A DNA stretch of 64,000 nucleotides from Motacilla alba alba (GCF_015832195.1 NC_052028.1:4321501-4385500); one strand, 5' to 3'; numbered from the stretch's first letter, positions 39,201-55,060 are shown. Notes: generated by a model from the letters alone, not told the origin. Translations and numbers: made by a program.

Positions 39201-42200
39201 TTGCCTCCAGCTTCTACATGTATATAAACACAGGTTTTAATCTTCAATTCCTTCCTCCCTCCCTTCTTTTTAAGAAGTTGCTTATACAAATTTGCATTTT
39301 TGGAATCTATTACCTACAGCGTATTTCTTGCCTTTTTATTTTTTTAGACTCCACAAACCTTCTTCTCCCATCAGGCAAAGTGCTTACTTATGAAAGGCTT
39401 TAAAGACCCTGTAAACACAGCCATAAGGGAAATAAGCAGCAGTGTTATATGGCTTGGGAAAGAAAAAGTTGAAGCAACAATCACTGGAAAAAGGAGTGTA
39501 CCAGGGCTGGGAACACAGAAGTATAAAATGACAGGTCAACAGCTTGCCTTTGACTGCAAAGCCACTAGCTTGGGGGGAGTAAACCCTCCATAAATATTGA
39601 GAATGCAACATGAATAATAAAACTGTTGTTGTGAAATCCCTAATTCATACTGACATAACCTCATTATTCCCTACACCTCTGGACAGGCATCAAGTCTGGC
39701 CACAAAGCAGCTGGACCAAAGCAGCAATCCAGCCTGTCTTCAAAAAAGACAGGTAAGAGGCAGTACTGTCATTCAGAGTTGTTGCCACACAACTGCCCAA
39801 CTACTCCAGACAAGTAATTCAAACAATAAAGCCTTTAACGGGCATTGTTAAAATTATTAAACTTTGGTTATTTCACTGCCAATCTGCTCAGTATTAAATC
39901 TGACTGCAAAGGAACACTTCCAACGTGCGACACTCCATCAGAAGCGAGTGCCACAAGCAGATTTCCAAGCAGAAGGTTTGGATACCCCTTGGGCTGTTCT
40001 CATTCTTGTTACTACACACAGCAAAACCCCAACACGCAGGAGCTAACTGCACCAAGTGCCACCTTCTCTCAAGGACCTGGCTCTGGTCAGAAAACCAGAG
40101 CAGCCTCCAGGCCCACCTTGCTGTCTGGGGCTGTGGCAGCAGCTACAGAGACACCACGGGACAGGGTCTGACACAAGAACAAACCCTCCCAGCCCAAACA
40201 GGCAGGTCTAAACCTGGCTGTGAACTGCAGCGTGCTCAGCTGCAGTCAGGTGTTCCTCCACCCATGGAGGGAGCTTTTCCTGACAGAAGAAGAACCAGCA
40301 CAGCAGCTGAGGAAAGCCCCAGTGCCTGCACTGGAAGGGACCCCCAGCCCAGCCAAGCTACGGAAGATGCAACACAGCTTGTCAGAGGTGCCACCCAAAA
40401 CTGCAGGAGCCTGCATCTGGGGAGCAGATAGAAAAGAAACCAGGAAACACTCTGGGGTATTAGCTACAGACTACTGGACAAATAGAGAATAAAGATGAGA
40501 AAATTCAACACAGAACATTTGCTTTAGGGATAAGAGTGGCATTTACAAAAGATGTGTGAAAACAAGCCCGAGTGGAAGACTATGTGTGACCAGTTCAGTT
40601 GCAAATTTGTCTTTGCAAACTAAGATTTTTATCCATGCAACCCTTTTGCAAATGACCATGTCAGGCTCCTGCCATGCTCCTCTCCCGTTTCCATCCATAC
40701 AATCTTCTCCTGAAAAGAAATCTTAACAAGGAAGTGAGGAGTACTGCCCAAGGAATATAAGAGAAGCAAATGAGATGTGCTTTAAGAAAGTATTCACATG
40801 CAGGTTATGCTTTCACTAGCATCAGGCAGATGAGGGCAGATGCATTCTAAACTGAATTATCAGTCAGCCAGTTGTATGAGAAACTCACCATGGCTGCCAC
40901 ACAGCAGTCAATGAATAATTAACAGATAGATGACAATATATCTACCTTTACTCAGAATTATAGACCAACTCAGCCGAGTTTTCACATCCAAATTAAAAAA
41001 GCTAAAGATAGAAAAGTTAAGAAGTCTAAGTTATCTTACAAAACTTTAGTGCCACAGAAAACCATGGGACATGGCAGAAGCCAAGACATTTCCCTTCCCT
41101 CCACATACAGATTAAAATAAGATAGAGTAACACTCACTGATCTCTTTGCCAGAATGTCCAGAATACTGGAAAACTTTTTGAGAACTGTTAAACAGCCTAA
41201 AGCCTTCTATGTATGTGTCCATACAGGAATTCAACAGTCCCGTCAAGGCAGTAACTTGTTTTAACTCAGATGATTAGACCTTGTGGTGTGCCCTAAGAAA
41301 AGACAAATATCAAACCTGGCTTACTGCCTTGCTGGCTGACAAGCTGTTTAGGTTAGCTGGATGTGGAGATGACTTTAAGGAATTTCAGAAAAATCTCAAC
41401 AAGTGGGTCAACTGACAGCTGAAGTGGAGAGAGACCAGATGTTGAGAAATGTTGAATAATATACTGAATGGGAGAGTTTAACCTCCTTATTCTCTGCAGG
41501 GTTAACACACCACTAATCAAACACACCTGAGCATCGCCACATCCATGCCCCAACAAAAAAGTCTGTTCAAAGTAATGATTGAATTTCAAGTTGAACCATG
41601 CCAAAAACTCTACAACACCAAATGTTATTCATGCAAAGAATATTAAAAAAAAAAAAAAAAAACTAATATGAAAAGCTTACCTGGAATTAGCTACAGTACA
41701 GGTCATCAGAATTTACATAAGTCTTACTATTTTTTCTAAAAATACCCAGCACCACCCAAGAAAAGGCCATCAGCCTGAGATACCTCATAGGAAACAAGCT
41801 GGATAATTCAAAGAGCCGCATCACACATGACAGCCAAATACTTTCCATTATATCTCCACCCAAATCCCCTTTGAGATAATTTGCATAAGCAGCTCAAATA
41901 TATACTCAATGTTTCAAACAGTCCAACAATGGAGCCAGTGTCCAGGATGAGGATGCCAGGAGATGACTCCTCCTCTTCACTCAGGTGCTGTGGTGTGACA
42001 GGTTTCTGCTGCCAAGCCATGGTGCCAACCTGCCTGAGCCCCTCGAGGAGGTCCCATGGGATTTATGCACCTGATGGCCCAGAGGCTGCATGGCCAAGGG
42101 GGCAGCCTGTGCAGCTGTGCCACCAGCATGTCTTCTAGCGGCTGCAGAGGCCCAACTGGCTCATGGCATCCAAAGTTGTGCTCAGCACAAGCAATATTAA

Positions 42201-45200
42201 CCACTAAATAATCCACAGTACAGTTTCACACAGCACTTCTGGGGTTACCTACATTTTCCTGTGCTGCTTGAAGGGTCCAGAAGGTTATTTTACCCACTGC
42301 TGTTCCTCGGCAGGCCATCCTCCCTGTGGGGTAGGGTTGTGAAGGATGAAAGAGCAGAGAACCCTCTGCTTGGCAGGGGACTGCCCTTGTTCTGAGTACA
42401 AGGCTATTAAGGTAGTTGAAAGTCACATATGAGAAATCTGCAAGCTGTTGCAGGTTCATTTAAGCAATAGCTTCACTTACATTTCGGTTCAAAGTAGCTG
42501 TGTGACCACCTTACATCTCAACTCTGCCCAGAGCAGATATGAGTGACTGCCTCTTGAAAGCAATACTGTTTATTGCGTGCTTTAAATCAATAAAGCTTCC
42601 CTCCACAGAGTACATTCTTCTAAAATAGTAATTAGGCATTTGAGGAGAACCAAACAGTTTCACTAAACAATACCATTAGTCCTGAAACGTCAGTTTGACA
42701 TCTCAGCCAGAAAGCATTTTGTCAGAACTAATTAATCCCTACAGCACCTCCATGAGATTGAGAAAGCAATTCATCTGTTTTTTAAATGTGTTGGGTACTT
42801 ATGCTGCAGAACATCGTGGCTGGGGTGGAAGCCGTAAGTATCAGCACAAACTGAGAGCAAACCAAGCCAGGAGAACCCATCCAAGAGCATAAAAAAAACC
42901 AGAGAACACTGACAGCTGTAGGATCTGGCTTCTTTGCATCTTCCTGTTACACGCCAAACCTCCTGTGACTATCTGGAGAGTCTTCCAGATGCCACTTCAC
43001 TGAATGAGTGGCAGTGAAAAGCAGTTACTTTTCTGCAGGGAGCAGTTTTGCCCACTGTTTGTTCAGCCAATTATCTACGCATGTAGCTTTAAAGGGAGGA
43101 GGGAACAGTAACCTTAGGCTCTGTGAACAAGAACTGAGCTTAAACTGCTCAAATAAAGCCAAGTCCTCATTACCACAAGCAAAGCATGTAACCTTACCAA
43201 ACAGGTCTCACAAATGGCAAGCAGCCAGCATGAAAAGTATTTCTCTCCAAGGAAGTGGTCAATCTGCATAGCTCTCCTACAGGTGCATGCAGTAGCACTA
43301 GTCTACATACCTCCACCTGACTCTGCCAAGCTGCTGCTGCTGCCACCCCTCTTTATTGATTAATTATTCCAGCTAACACTTGCCCTGCTGGTGCAGCACT
43401 CAAGGCCACCGGGTTCAGCCAGCTCTGGCACAGGGACACCAGCAGGGCTTTCCCAAGCCAGCTGTACAGTCTCTCCCTCTCTCTGAGAAAGGCTTGAAGG
43501 TGTCCCACACGGCAGAGGCGAGAGCCAAGGCCAGCCCAGGCCGTTTCCCTGCTGTCAGAGGTGAGCTCAGCGGTGTCTGCGAGGCGCAGGAACGCGCCGT
43601 GGGGCGGTGACGCTGCTCAGAATGCTGAGCACAGAGCAAGGACAGCCTGGGCAGCCTGCAGCCAGCTCCAGGAGCACACAGCAGCAATCATTTCCCAATA
43701 GACTCCTCCAGCAACTGAGATTAGAACCAGTCCCAAAAGGTGGGTCAGTGACAGGACCCCCCTGAGCTGCCTAGCAAACATCACTTCTTTACGTACAAGT
43801 GATTTCATTAAACTCCTTTGGACAAATCTTCCCATGTCTTCCAGTAAATTTTCTGGCACAATCTAGAGAAACCTAAGTCCGGTTCAGACATGGAAAATTT
43901 TGCTGCAAACTCATCTTCCCATAACTGTGAAGAACATCTTTAGGAAATGCTTTGCCTCTATGCCGGTTTCACATGGGCTCCAGCAAGTAAAAATCCATTC
44001 TTCCTGTAAAACTCAATCAGAAATCATGGGGCAGAACTAAGCACCTGGGAACACCTCTTCAGCTGGGCTGGCAGAGAGCCTGACCAGGTCTAGTGCCTGG
44101 GGACAGTTTCACAAGTGCACCCTCAGCAGCATTCCTGGGTTGCCACCAGGGCCAGCCCCACTCCCACTCCTCCAAGCCTCTCAGCTCAGCCCCAGCTCTG
44201 CACAAGCCTACACAACCTGGATCAACTGTTTCTGTAAATGAACCCCGACAGCAAAATGACGTTTTTCAGCCAGACCAGCGTCCAGACCTCACTCCCTGCA
44301 CTGATACAGAATTTTACCCTGGCAAAAACAGCAGCTTAAGGTGCCCCAGAAAAATCAACAGCACCAAGCAGCTGTCCCAGATGCCCAACACTGCAGCCAC
44401 CTCTCCTGTCATACCCACATCTTCTGGAATTAACTAGCCAATTTCCTGCCTTTCCACTGGATGGAGATCAAGATAACTATGCTGATATGAAAATATATGA
44501 CCTACATAGGGATTGAATTGTTGATTCTGTTGCCAAATAAGTTTCCAGTCAGTGGCAACTTCTAACTTCACACGCTGTCAGTTTTTGAGGCAAAATTAAA
44601 GGAGTGAGCAAGATGACCTTGCCAGAGCAGAAGATGAAGCTCAACCTACATACTTCTAAACAATGTGATAAGTGGAGATTTCTTCAAAAGCATTTCTGAT
44701 CCTTTAAGACTCAGAATTCCCCAAGATTCATTAAAAAGCTGCTGAGCTGAACAAAGCCTCACTTTTTTTTTTCTCATGTTCCATAGGGAAGCAAGAGAAA
44801 ATAATGCTTTTTGTCACTCTAAAGTTACTGCCAACATCCTCTGTCTCCACACACGTGTGCATACCACACCTTTAGCAGTGATGCCCATGTTAAAAGCATC
44901 ACACCTGCTGTTTTCAGTTCCCTCCCCAGTGTGAGGTGAGCTTACACAACTGAGGATGCACACTGGCTCTGAAGGCAGCCCGTGCAGTCTTCAAAACATT
45001 CAGGCTTGTCTGGGGAGTCCAGGGGGAAAAAATAAAAATCAAGCCAAAACCCCCCCAAAACTAAAGTCTGATATTTTGTAACTGAAGCAGTGTGATGGAT
45101 TTCAGCTCCAACCCACTTTTCCAATCTACAGGTGCATCCTGAGCTAACTCATCTTGAAAGACACTTGATATTAACAAATTTAAATAATTTCAAGTGTCAC

Positions 45201-48200
45201 AATAATCTTAATTTCTATCCTTGCCTCCTTATGTATTAGCACCTACATAAACCAACCATTATGGCAAAAAGTGAGAACAGCACAAATCCTACACATTAGG
45301 ACACCTGTTCCAAGAGGTGGCATTTGGATGACTTTGAAGACTGCATTTTTGTCACTCCCTTCTGCACTCACGGAAAATGGTCATCAGCAGTTTCTATGGG
45401 CACACACTAAGCTCCTGTTCCTTACAAAGCTGTCAGCTATTTTGGGGAATGCAAACAGGAGAAAGCAGCAGATTCACATATATATGACAGGGTGCTTAGC
45501 TAGATACCAGCAAACAAAGGCAACAACAGGCATCAAACTAGCAGCCTTCAGCTGCATGACCTATGCTGTTGGCACTGATGAAAGAGCATTTCTCTCCCCT
45601 GGTTTTTCTATTTTGGACAATTTTTCTCTCATCTCCTTATGCTTACTGATTTTCATCTACAGAAAGCACAACGCCTTTTGTTCCTGCTGCCTTTCACTGC
45701 CCTCCCTTCTTCCAGCCCTTTTATTTTGAAGGATTCTCACACTTAAGTTAGCTATAGCAGCTTTATTCCAGTCATTAAAGTTATTCCACGTTTAAGCAAG
45801 TAATCTGAGGAGTAGACAGTTACATACGAATTTTCAGCACAACGCTCACATTTCCAAATCTTTAATAAAGGCAGTTTGTAGAGCAAGTGTGCAGAGCAGA
45901 CTGGGGATGAAAAGCTTAAAGCTCGGAATAATGCAGAGGAGACAATACTCTGCAGCACTTCTCATAAAGCCTAGAAGGGCATGGCTAGATGATGGCGCTC
46001 TCCATATTATATGCCTGGCTTTTCTCCACTAAAATCCTTAGGCTCAGCAAAGCTGAATCTTCCTGAGGAAATAGGTAGCCCTAACATTTAAAACAGTCAA
46101 GATCTTACACATGACACCACACGCACTGGCCCTCAACCTTGGCAAATCTCTCCACCAAAGCTCTGCTTTGGAGGTTCATACTGGAAAAACCTCCATATGG
46201 AGTAGGAAGGGAATTTAGGTAGGAAATGCAGAATCTGGGCTTTTACTTAATGAACATCTCCCAGCCCCTTACAGCAACAAGAGCCTTTAATAAATGAAGG
46301 GCCATCAACTAAGGCACTGCTGCCTCCCAAAGTATCTGATGCTGTTCAGTAATTTCACCAAATTTAAGCTACAATTGCTCCTATTTCAATAGCTTTCATT
46401 CTCAACAGGAGTCCAGAGATAGAAGTGAAATGAGAAGTCCAGTCAGCTCCTTTTAAAATAACCCAGAAAAACCTGCTTACACCACCAGGCCAGTAAGAGA
46501 GTATAACACAAGTATTCAAGAGTGGGATGGATCATCAGGCATGGCCGAATTCCCAGTGCATCCTGAAGCTTCTGTGTTGAAAGGCAAGGAGAAGTTAAAA
46601 AATTGATCCACTTACAAGACAGCCTCTGAAGGAGGTTGTAAAGAGCCCAAGGACAGCTCAGCACTGGAACAGAGACTCCCATCTCTAATCCTCACTTCTG
46701 ATGAAAGCTGAAATGTCACTCAGGGCACTCTGTTGTTCAAGTGCTGCTCATGCTGATGCTTAAGAACAGGCAGCAGCTGGTGCTGAAGTTTTGAGATACA
46801 CCACTGGTATTTTCTGTTTGGCCACCAGCACAGCAGCTTCCAGAGCAGATGCACCCTCTGTGTTAAGAAAGCAACTGAGCTCTCTGGCATGGTTTACCAA
46901 CTGGTATGTACTGGTGCTGATCTGAAGGGTTATGCTTAGTTTTAAAACCAGGAATGACAAATTTTCTCCTCCAGCTCAAGAAGGTTTGATCTCCTGTCAC
47001 ACTGTATTCAATTCCTGAATTACCTATTTCCAACAGATCTAGCAAAAAGGCAGCTATGTAAGCTTCCTCTTACAAAAGGGAAAACACAGCAGGGTTTTGG
47101 TTTTCCCCCTACTTGCTCAGAAGAATTGCCTTAGAGCTTTTTAATCTGAAATTCCTGTAATGCAAAGTACCTTGATTCTTTGCTGTTACACCACACCACA
47201 GGGACAGGAACAGTTAAATCACAAAATTCTTCAGATTATTTAATCTTACACGATTTCCCAAAATGTTCCAGCATCCAAAGGTTTCTCAGGACTAGCCTGA
47301 GTCTTAAAAGGTACAAGGTAAAAGTGCTCTGACATGCCCCTGCTTCAGCCAGGGCTGCAGGCACCTGGGCATCGCTCGGCTCAGCTCTGCAGGACAGCGA
47401 GGTGCCACCAGGGGCCAGGGATCTCCTCCTGGCAAAGTCCAACAGCCCCTCTCACCAACAGCCCAACTGGAGCCATGGGTTAAACAAGAACTGGAAAAGC
47501 ACCAGCCCAGCTTCTGATTTCACAGCCCAGGCCCAGCTGAGGTCCCACCTTTCACCCCCTGCCTCCCCATCCTTGCTGCACACCCTTGTGTGCCCACAGC
47601 CAGGTCTGCTTCTCTGGCAGCCTGTTAAACCATCTCAACAGGACTGCAAACCTGCTGTCTCTAAACAACGGGATGGCCCATGCCCTGAAGCTAGATGGTA
47701 TTCCTGCTCATGTTTATTTCCACTAAATTAAGCTAGAATGAAGGGTTTAGGGAAGGTTTAAAAACCTGTGTTGTATCTTTCATTACTAGTTGCTACTCAC
47801 TGATCAGGATTACAAAGTCCCCACTGACACTGGGTTCAGAGTGAGCCCTGACACACACAGTTCTTCCTCCACATTCCTCAAACTTGCATTTCTACAGCCA
47901 TGTTACCCACTCTCTGTTGCTTTCTGCTGGGTTACAGACAGAATGTGTAAGCACAGCACACAGAGCACTGTAGCAAATTCACAAACTCACGTCTCAGCTG
48001 CGGCAATTTTAAATATGACTTGTAAAAGGCTAACCTTTCAGTCATTTAAACTTTAAAATACAGTGATAAAGTTCAATGCTCAGTGTGTAAATCCAAGTTT
48101 ACTCCCCTGCAGGGAACAGGCATCTTATGACCTGAGCTGATGAGAAATCCCCCATCAACTGGGTTTCACAAGCAGTGGTAATTACTTGGAAGAGAAACTT

Positions 48201-49402
48201 CTTCCCTGTACGGCAGAGGAAAATTTCAGCTCATAAAAGCTCACGGTCCACCAGATGATGGGTGTTTTGTCACATTGTTCTTCTACTGTGGGCCACTAGA
48301 TTGTTCAAAACCTTGTGGATTTTCAGGGGCAGTTTCCTTGGTAGCACTACTGGAAGATGACTCAGACACAAAGCTCGTCAGGGCCACGTGTATCCAGGTG
48401 TATTTCTATGTGCACAACAAGTGTCATGTGATAAGAGTTATCAGAATGTGTTGGATTATTCTCCTCTAGCAGTGGTGAGCAGGTAATGATTCTGTGACAG
48501 CTCAGTACACATGGCTAAATAAGGCACCCATTAAGTAATATCTGTCATTCTTGAATCACTAGCCAAGGACACACAGGAATTTTTATAAGCCTGCATTAGG
48601 CCTATTAAATTTCTCACTCGTCTTCATCCTCTGAACAAAATAAAGATGCCAGGAAAGCACTTCTAATTTAAGCTTCCATCGACTTTTATGAAGGTTAAAG
48701 AAACACCTTGGAACAACTCTGTTACTGGCCCTTCTCAACCACATTCCTAAAACTGAACCCCAAGATGAGTTCCAAAGCCCTGGCTGGCAGCAGGTTACAT
48801 TTGTGTACAGTACACACAAGGATTATTCCTGGAATGCAGAACACTCCTTGAAATCTCGTAAAACTGGACAATCATTCACTTCCATGAGTAAGAAAAAACC
48901 CATCTAAGTAAACGGAGAGAAGGCAAAGTCCTGACATCCCACCAAGAATGGAAGCCCCTTGAACTGATTGCTGGAACAAGGGAAAGAAAGGAACACAGAT
49001 TCAGAAATCGCCCTTTCTGCCCCACAACAAGGAAAACGCTCACTGTTAGATGGGGAAGTGTGTGAAATTTATCAACAACAAACTGCATAGTTCAGATTGC
49101 TGGAATTTCCAACTAGGAAATTCACTAGGATGGATTTTTGAGTTCCTGTTTCTGGGAACTGCAGCTAACAAAGCATTAAACGAGAAAGTTAAAAACTTCT
49201 AATTTCAGTGGTGATGCAGCAGTTGAGCTTCCCGCACTGGAGTCCAAGCTCCCGTGCTCTGGCTCACCATGACTGCCTCAAGCATGAAACTACAACATGC
49301 TAGGACAGAGTGTTGCTTGGAAATGACCCCGGTATAGAGCAGCACCCTGTTTTCTGATTATCTTACTTTTCTGAGAGAGCGCTGCAGGAAAAGAACAACT
49401 CA

Positions 49403-50803
<1,401 letters not shown>

Positions 50804-51080
50804 TCAGCCGCGGTGCGCTCCCCGCAGGGGCTGGCGGGCAGCCGGGAGCCGTCGGAGCCGCCCAGGGGGTGACAGGGGTGACTTGCTGTGGGTTCCAGAG
50901 GAAAAGCTCCTGGCAGCCGGAGCCCGGGTACGCTCGGACCATGGGGAAGCCGAGTTATAAAAGCAGTTCGGGTGGCACAGACAGCCCCCGGTAGAGCCAC
51001 ACGCCGCCGGGAAGGTGGCGGTGCCCACCCCGCGGGCACGGACCCTTCTGGGCAGCCGCTGCCGGTAGCTGAGCGTGGAG

Positions 51081-51830
51081 GACGTGCCCGCAGCCTGCTC
51101 TCCCCCACACTTCGGTCACCTCGGCTTGAACAGACAGCCCATGACAAAATGTCACAGCAAGAGCTGACGCGGTGGCACGCCATGGGGCCGCGAGCTGAGG
51201 CGGGTGGCGTGCCCAGCGTGGCACGGGGGCAGCTCTGTGAGAGGTGGCACTTTCCCTGGTGCCACCAGCCAACGCCGGGCTCCTGCTGCCCAGGGCGGGG
51301 GGAAGGCGAGAGTTTTGTAGAGCTGCAGCTATTGAAACAGCAGAATGGAGCAGGGATCCCTGCCAAGCACAGGGGTGGAAAAGGAAACTGGAGGATGGGA
51401 AGAGGGGAGCCGCGAAGAGCTGGAGAGGAAAAGTAAAAGTGAAAAAGACAATTAGAAATAACATCTCACTTTTGTGCCAGATTTTGTGGAATTTTTTTTT
51501 TTTTTAACCCGGCTTTCTGACAGCCTGCTGGGAGTCAGAGCTGCTAATTCTCTGGAGGCCGAAAAAGAATGTGGTAGCAGTTGGCTGATGAAGTGGTTGA
51601 GCAGGGAAGAAAATGAAGACAAGGAAAACTGAAAGTGAGGCCTTTGGAAAATAGCCTGGTTTAACCCCATTTTATCTGAAGCCAGATTTCATGTGGGCTA
51701 CTAAATAAGTTGCCTTTATGAACAGCACTATACACTATGAACAGTTTTAAATTAATAATAAGAGAAGACTAAATGAATAAAAACTGTTTCTGTCCACAAC
51801 TCTAAGCGGGGCTTGTGGTTTCTTTCGGTG
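51081..51830. other. Intergenic stretch upstream of the WWC1 CpG island
   Basis: This is unique sequence between the CpG island and the minisatellite, of mixed composition with a run of Ts at about 51491-51505. No gene, repeat family or RNA was recognised. Confidence 0.7.
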
Positions 51831-52190
51831 GGGAGCACTGGGAGCACTGGGAGCCGTGGGGGCACTGGGGACACTGGGAGCACTGGGAGCCCTGGGATCC
51901 CTGGGAGCCCTGGGATCCCTGGGAGCACTGGGAGCCGTAGGGGCACTGGGAGCCGTGGGGGCACTGGGGGCACTGGGATCCCTGGGAGCACTGGGGGCAC
52001 TGGGAGCACTGGGAGCACTGGAACACTGGGATCCCTGGGGGCACTGGTATCCCTGGGAGCCCTGGGGGCACTGGGAGCACTGGGAGCACTGGGAGCACTG
52101 GAACACTGGGATCCCTGGGGGCACTGGGGGCACTGGGAGCACTGGGGGCACTGGTATCCCTGGGAGCACTGGGAGCACTGGGAGCAGTGC
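51831..52190. repeat. G-rich minisatellite with 9-bp unit (GGGAGCACT-like)
   Basis: About 40 tandem units of 8-9 bp fill this stretch. The main unit is GGGAGCACT, with variants GGGGGCACT, GGGATCCCT, GGGAGCCCT, GGGAGCCGT, GGTATCCCT and GGAACACT. A higher-order pattern is visible: the 47 bp at 52001-52047 recur exactly at 52081-52127, an 80-bp offset made of eight 9-mers and one 8-mer. Most units start with GGG, so G tracts are spaced by 6 bases. All the collagen-like or Gly-Ala-Leu open frames across it are by-products of the repeat. It lies about 1.8 kb upstream of the WWC1 start codon. Confidence 0.95.
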
Positions 52191-54244
52191 TGCTCCAACG
52201 AGCAGACCCTGGCAGCGCCCGCAGCCCTGGGCGAGGGCACTGCATTTCTGCGGGGCACAAGGCTGCTCACTGCAGCTGTTAGTTTCTCTTTTCTGCTTTT
52301 AATTTCATGAATAATGGTGTTTCTCTCTTTGTAAAGTGCTCAGCAAAGTGTTTGAGACATTTCAAAAGGGGAAATGTGGCAATAGGAAAAAAATCAGCAG
52401 CAACCAAGGTTTTTAAATACCACAAGAGAAGTAAACAGCAAAGTGATAACAAATTATTGTGTATTTTCATGGTCCTGTATTTGTGGTTTTATGTTCCAGC
52501 ACAGAGATACTTCCCAAAGGTATGTTTATTTTAAAGATTTTTTTTCAATTTTTCTGAGCATATTTAGAGCACATAGCAAAAGGCTGTGTGTGAAGAATAC
52601 CCTTTCTTTTGACGGAATGACCGAATACCCTTTCTTTTCCAGATGTCATCAACTCTATTTAGGAAGAAAGTAGTTGTGTACATTTTTAAAACATAATTGC
52701 TTTTGGAAGAAATACCTCAGAAAATATTTACAGGTAGTTCTGACTCAAGTCAAAAGATTTTATTTGTCCACTCCTCTTTATTTATTAACTCAGAAAAAAA
52801 CCCAGCCTGTCATTGAACTGTATGAATTTATAAATGTAATCAGGAATGTGCATATGTAACTTACTCCCTTTTACCACTTACATTCACAACAAAGGAATTC
52901 AGTGTTATCAGAGTCTGTTTGAACTGTAAAACAATAAACAAACAGGTGATTGTTTTCTCATGAGCAAAGAAGAGGAAGGTTTGGTTCATAGGTAAGCTCT
53001 TAGCTATGCGAAAAGGAAGAGCAGAGCAAAGAACAAAGTTTGCAGAAAACTTTTTTTACCCTGGGGGCAACATCTCCAGCATGACCTCATGTGCTGCACC
53101 CCCCGATCCCCCCAGAGCCCACAACAGGCTGGTTACAAACTGCCCAGTAACAGGAGCTGCTTTTATCTGCTGCCTGTCTCTGTTTTAGAGGAGCTGGCTG
53201 CTTGATACTCGGGTTTCTTTTTTCCTAATACATTCAAAAGTCTCTAATTTTGTACTTGACACCTGAAGCTCTATTCTTAATTGAGTGCAAATAACAAAAA
53301 ACTCAAAGGTGAAAAGTGGCTGAGGCACAGTATTGTGTCTTAACCAACACCTTCAGATATCTGAACTCGAATAGGAGGAAAAATGGGTTAAAATTCAATT
53401 ACCATGAAGCAATTACATTTAGCCAAATGCTACATTTTATTTAAAACCTGGAGTATTTTTCAACTTGAAACACATTATCATTTCTGTGGAGATCTCGTTA
53501 CTGTTCTAGAAAGCCTCTTCCTATCCTGCCCGCCTCCAAACTGCATGTCAATATTTTTCCCTTTCCAAATGGAATTTCATTTTTTAGAATGGTCAAAACC
53601 TGCTTTGGAGCAACAGAAAGTTTCATTATGGAAGTAACCTGAAGCCTTGCTGCTTTCGGAAGCTGTTTCCAGCCCAACAGGAAGAGCAGAGGTGCCCAGG
53701 AGGCAGGGAAGAGAGCACACAACCTGCTGTACTTTCAGTACCAACATGAAAGGGATTTTCTGTAAACACTGGCAAAGCCACTTCATTGTTTTCTTTCAAA
53801 CTACTCCTTAAAAGACCCATTGCTGGAGGCCTTAAATAAAAGGAGAAGACAGCTGACATCCGCAAAGCCATCCTGTTGCTGTGGCAGGTGCTGGCTGCAC
53901 CATGCCTGGTGTCCCGCTGGTCCCAGCACCCTCGTTCCAGACGTGGCATCTGTCCCTGTGTTCTTGTGTAGGCAGCTGTCCTTGTGTCCTTGTGTTCAGG
54001 GCACAGGGAACATGTGGCACAGGGCTGCCCGACACAGGGAGTGTGGCCAAGGAGGGACGTGAGGGATGGGGAGGGTCACAGCTTCCTGTGGCCAGGTGTC
54101 CATTAAATGCTGGCCATTAAATAGGAGCCGTGCAGCAGCTGGGGTTCCCGGGACACCAGGAAACCTGCTAGCTGGATTCTGTCTTCTTGAAAGTGGGTCA
54201 CAAGAAGTTTCTATCTAGTTTGTTCATGAATCAAGATGCAATGG
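52191..54244. other. Intergenic stretch, mostly AT-rich
   Basis: No gene was recognised. A 16-bp direct repeat GAATACCCTTTCTTTT occurs at 52595-52610 and 52623-52638, the only structure noticed. The sequence otherwise looks unique. Confidence 0.7.
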
Positions 54245-54400
54245 AACCACGTAGATTCATTGAGGCTGGAAAAGACCTTGAAGGTGATCAAGTCCCAGCG
54301 ATGGGGCCATTACACAGGGCTGCTATTGCCCGGGGTGAGCCACTGCAGTCTGTGGGACAGTCCCCAGCCACCCCTGACTCAGGGCTCTACCGAGCCACGG
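54245..54400 (-). mobile_element. CR1 3'-end fragment, minus strand
   Basis: The words GAGGCTGGAAAAGACCTTGA and AGGTGATCAAGTCCCAGC match the reverse complement of the CR1 3' UTR. The right limit is uncertain because similarity fades gradually. It lies in the intergenic region between WWC1 and TENM2. Confidence 0.7.
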
Positions 54401-55060
54401 GTCAATATTTATCCTGGTGCAAATGTTCAGGCCATCCCCTGCCATGGGCAAGGCTGGCTATAACAGGGCAGCATCCTTGCCAGCATCCTTAACAGGGCAG
54501 GAGAGCCTCTGTCAGCTGAGCTCTGCCTCGGAAGGACAGGATACATTGCAGGACAGCTTTGACAGCTCTTGTGATTCCTGTCACAAACACGTCACTTGGC
54601 TACAGGTTTACTCTGTGCTGCCTTCCCGATCCTTGGCACTTTGTACACCTGCATCAAGATCTTTATCTTTCAGCAAACAAGCCTGCAGCGAGGGAATAAA
54701 TTCCTGACTATGACCTTTGGGTGCTCAGATTTTTTTTTTTTTTAACCTATGAACAAAACAGTAAAAGGTGGATTTTTACCCCAAAATAACCCTTGTCTCT
54801 GTTGCTTTATTTAGCCCTTTTGTGCCCACTGGAAGCACCGTCATCATTCCTCGACATTGCTGGGAAGTTCAGGTGTCTGTGTTCCCTGAGTGTGTGGACA
54901 TGCCTCGTCACAGGCTCTAGGAGCTGAGCGTGTCTGTGGATCTTCTCCCTTGCAATAACCGGGGACTGCCTGACCCATCTGGGAGACCACCCCAGTGAAA
55001 CCGGAGCTCTTCGTGCCCACTGTCCCCTGCGGGGCATCAGCAGCTCTCGGCAGATGTTGA

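Noticed and set aside
51747..52310. Overlapping open frames of about 90-170 codons on both strands encoding Gly-Ala-Leu, Ala-Pro-Ser or collagen-like repeats
   Set aside because: They arise from the 9-bp minisatellite, whose length is a multiple of three and which lacks stops in several frames. No unique coding sequence is attached.
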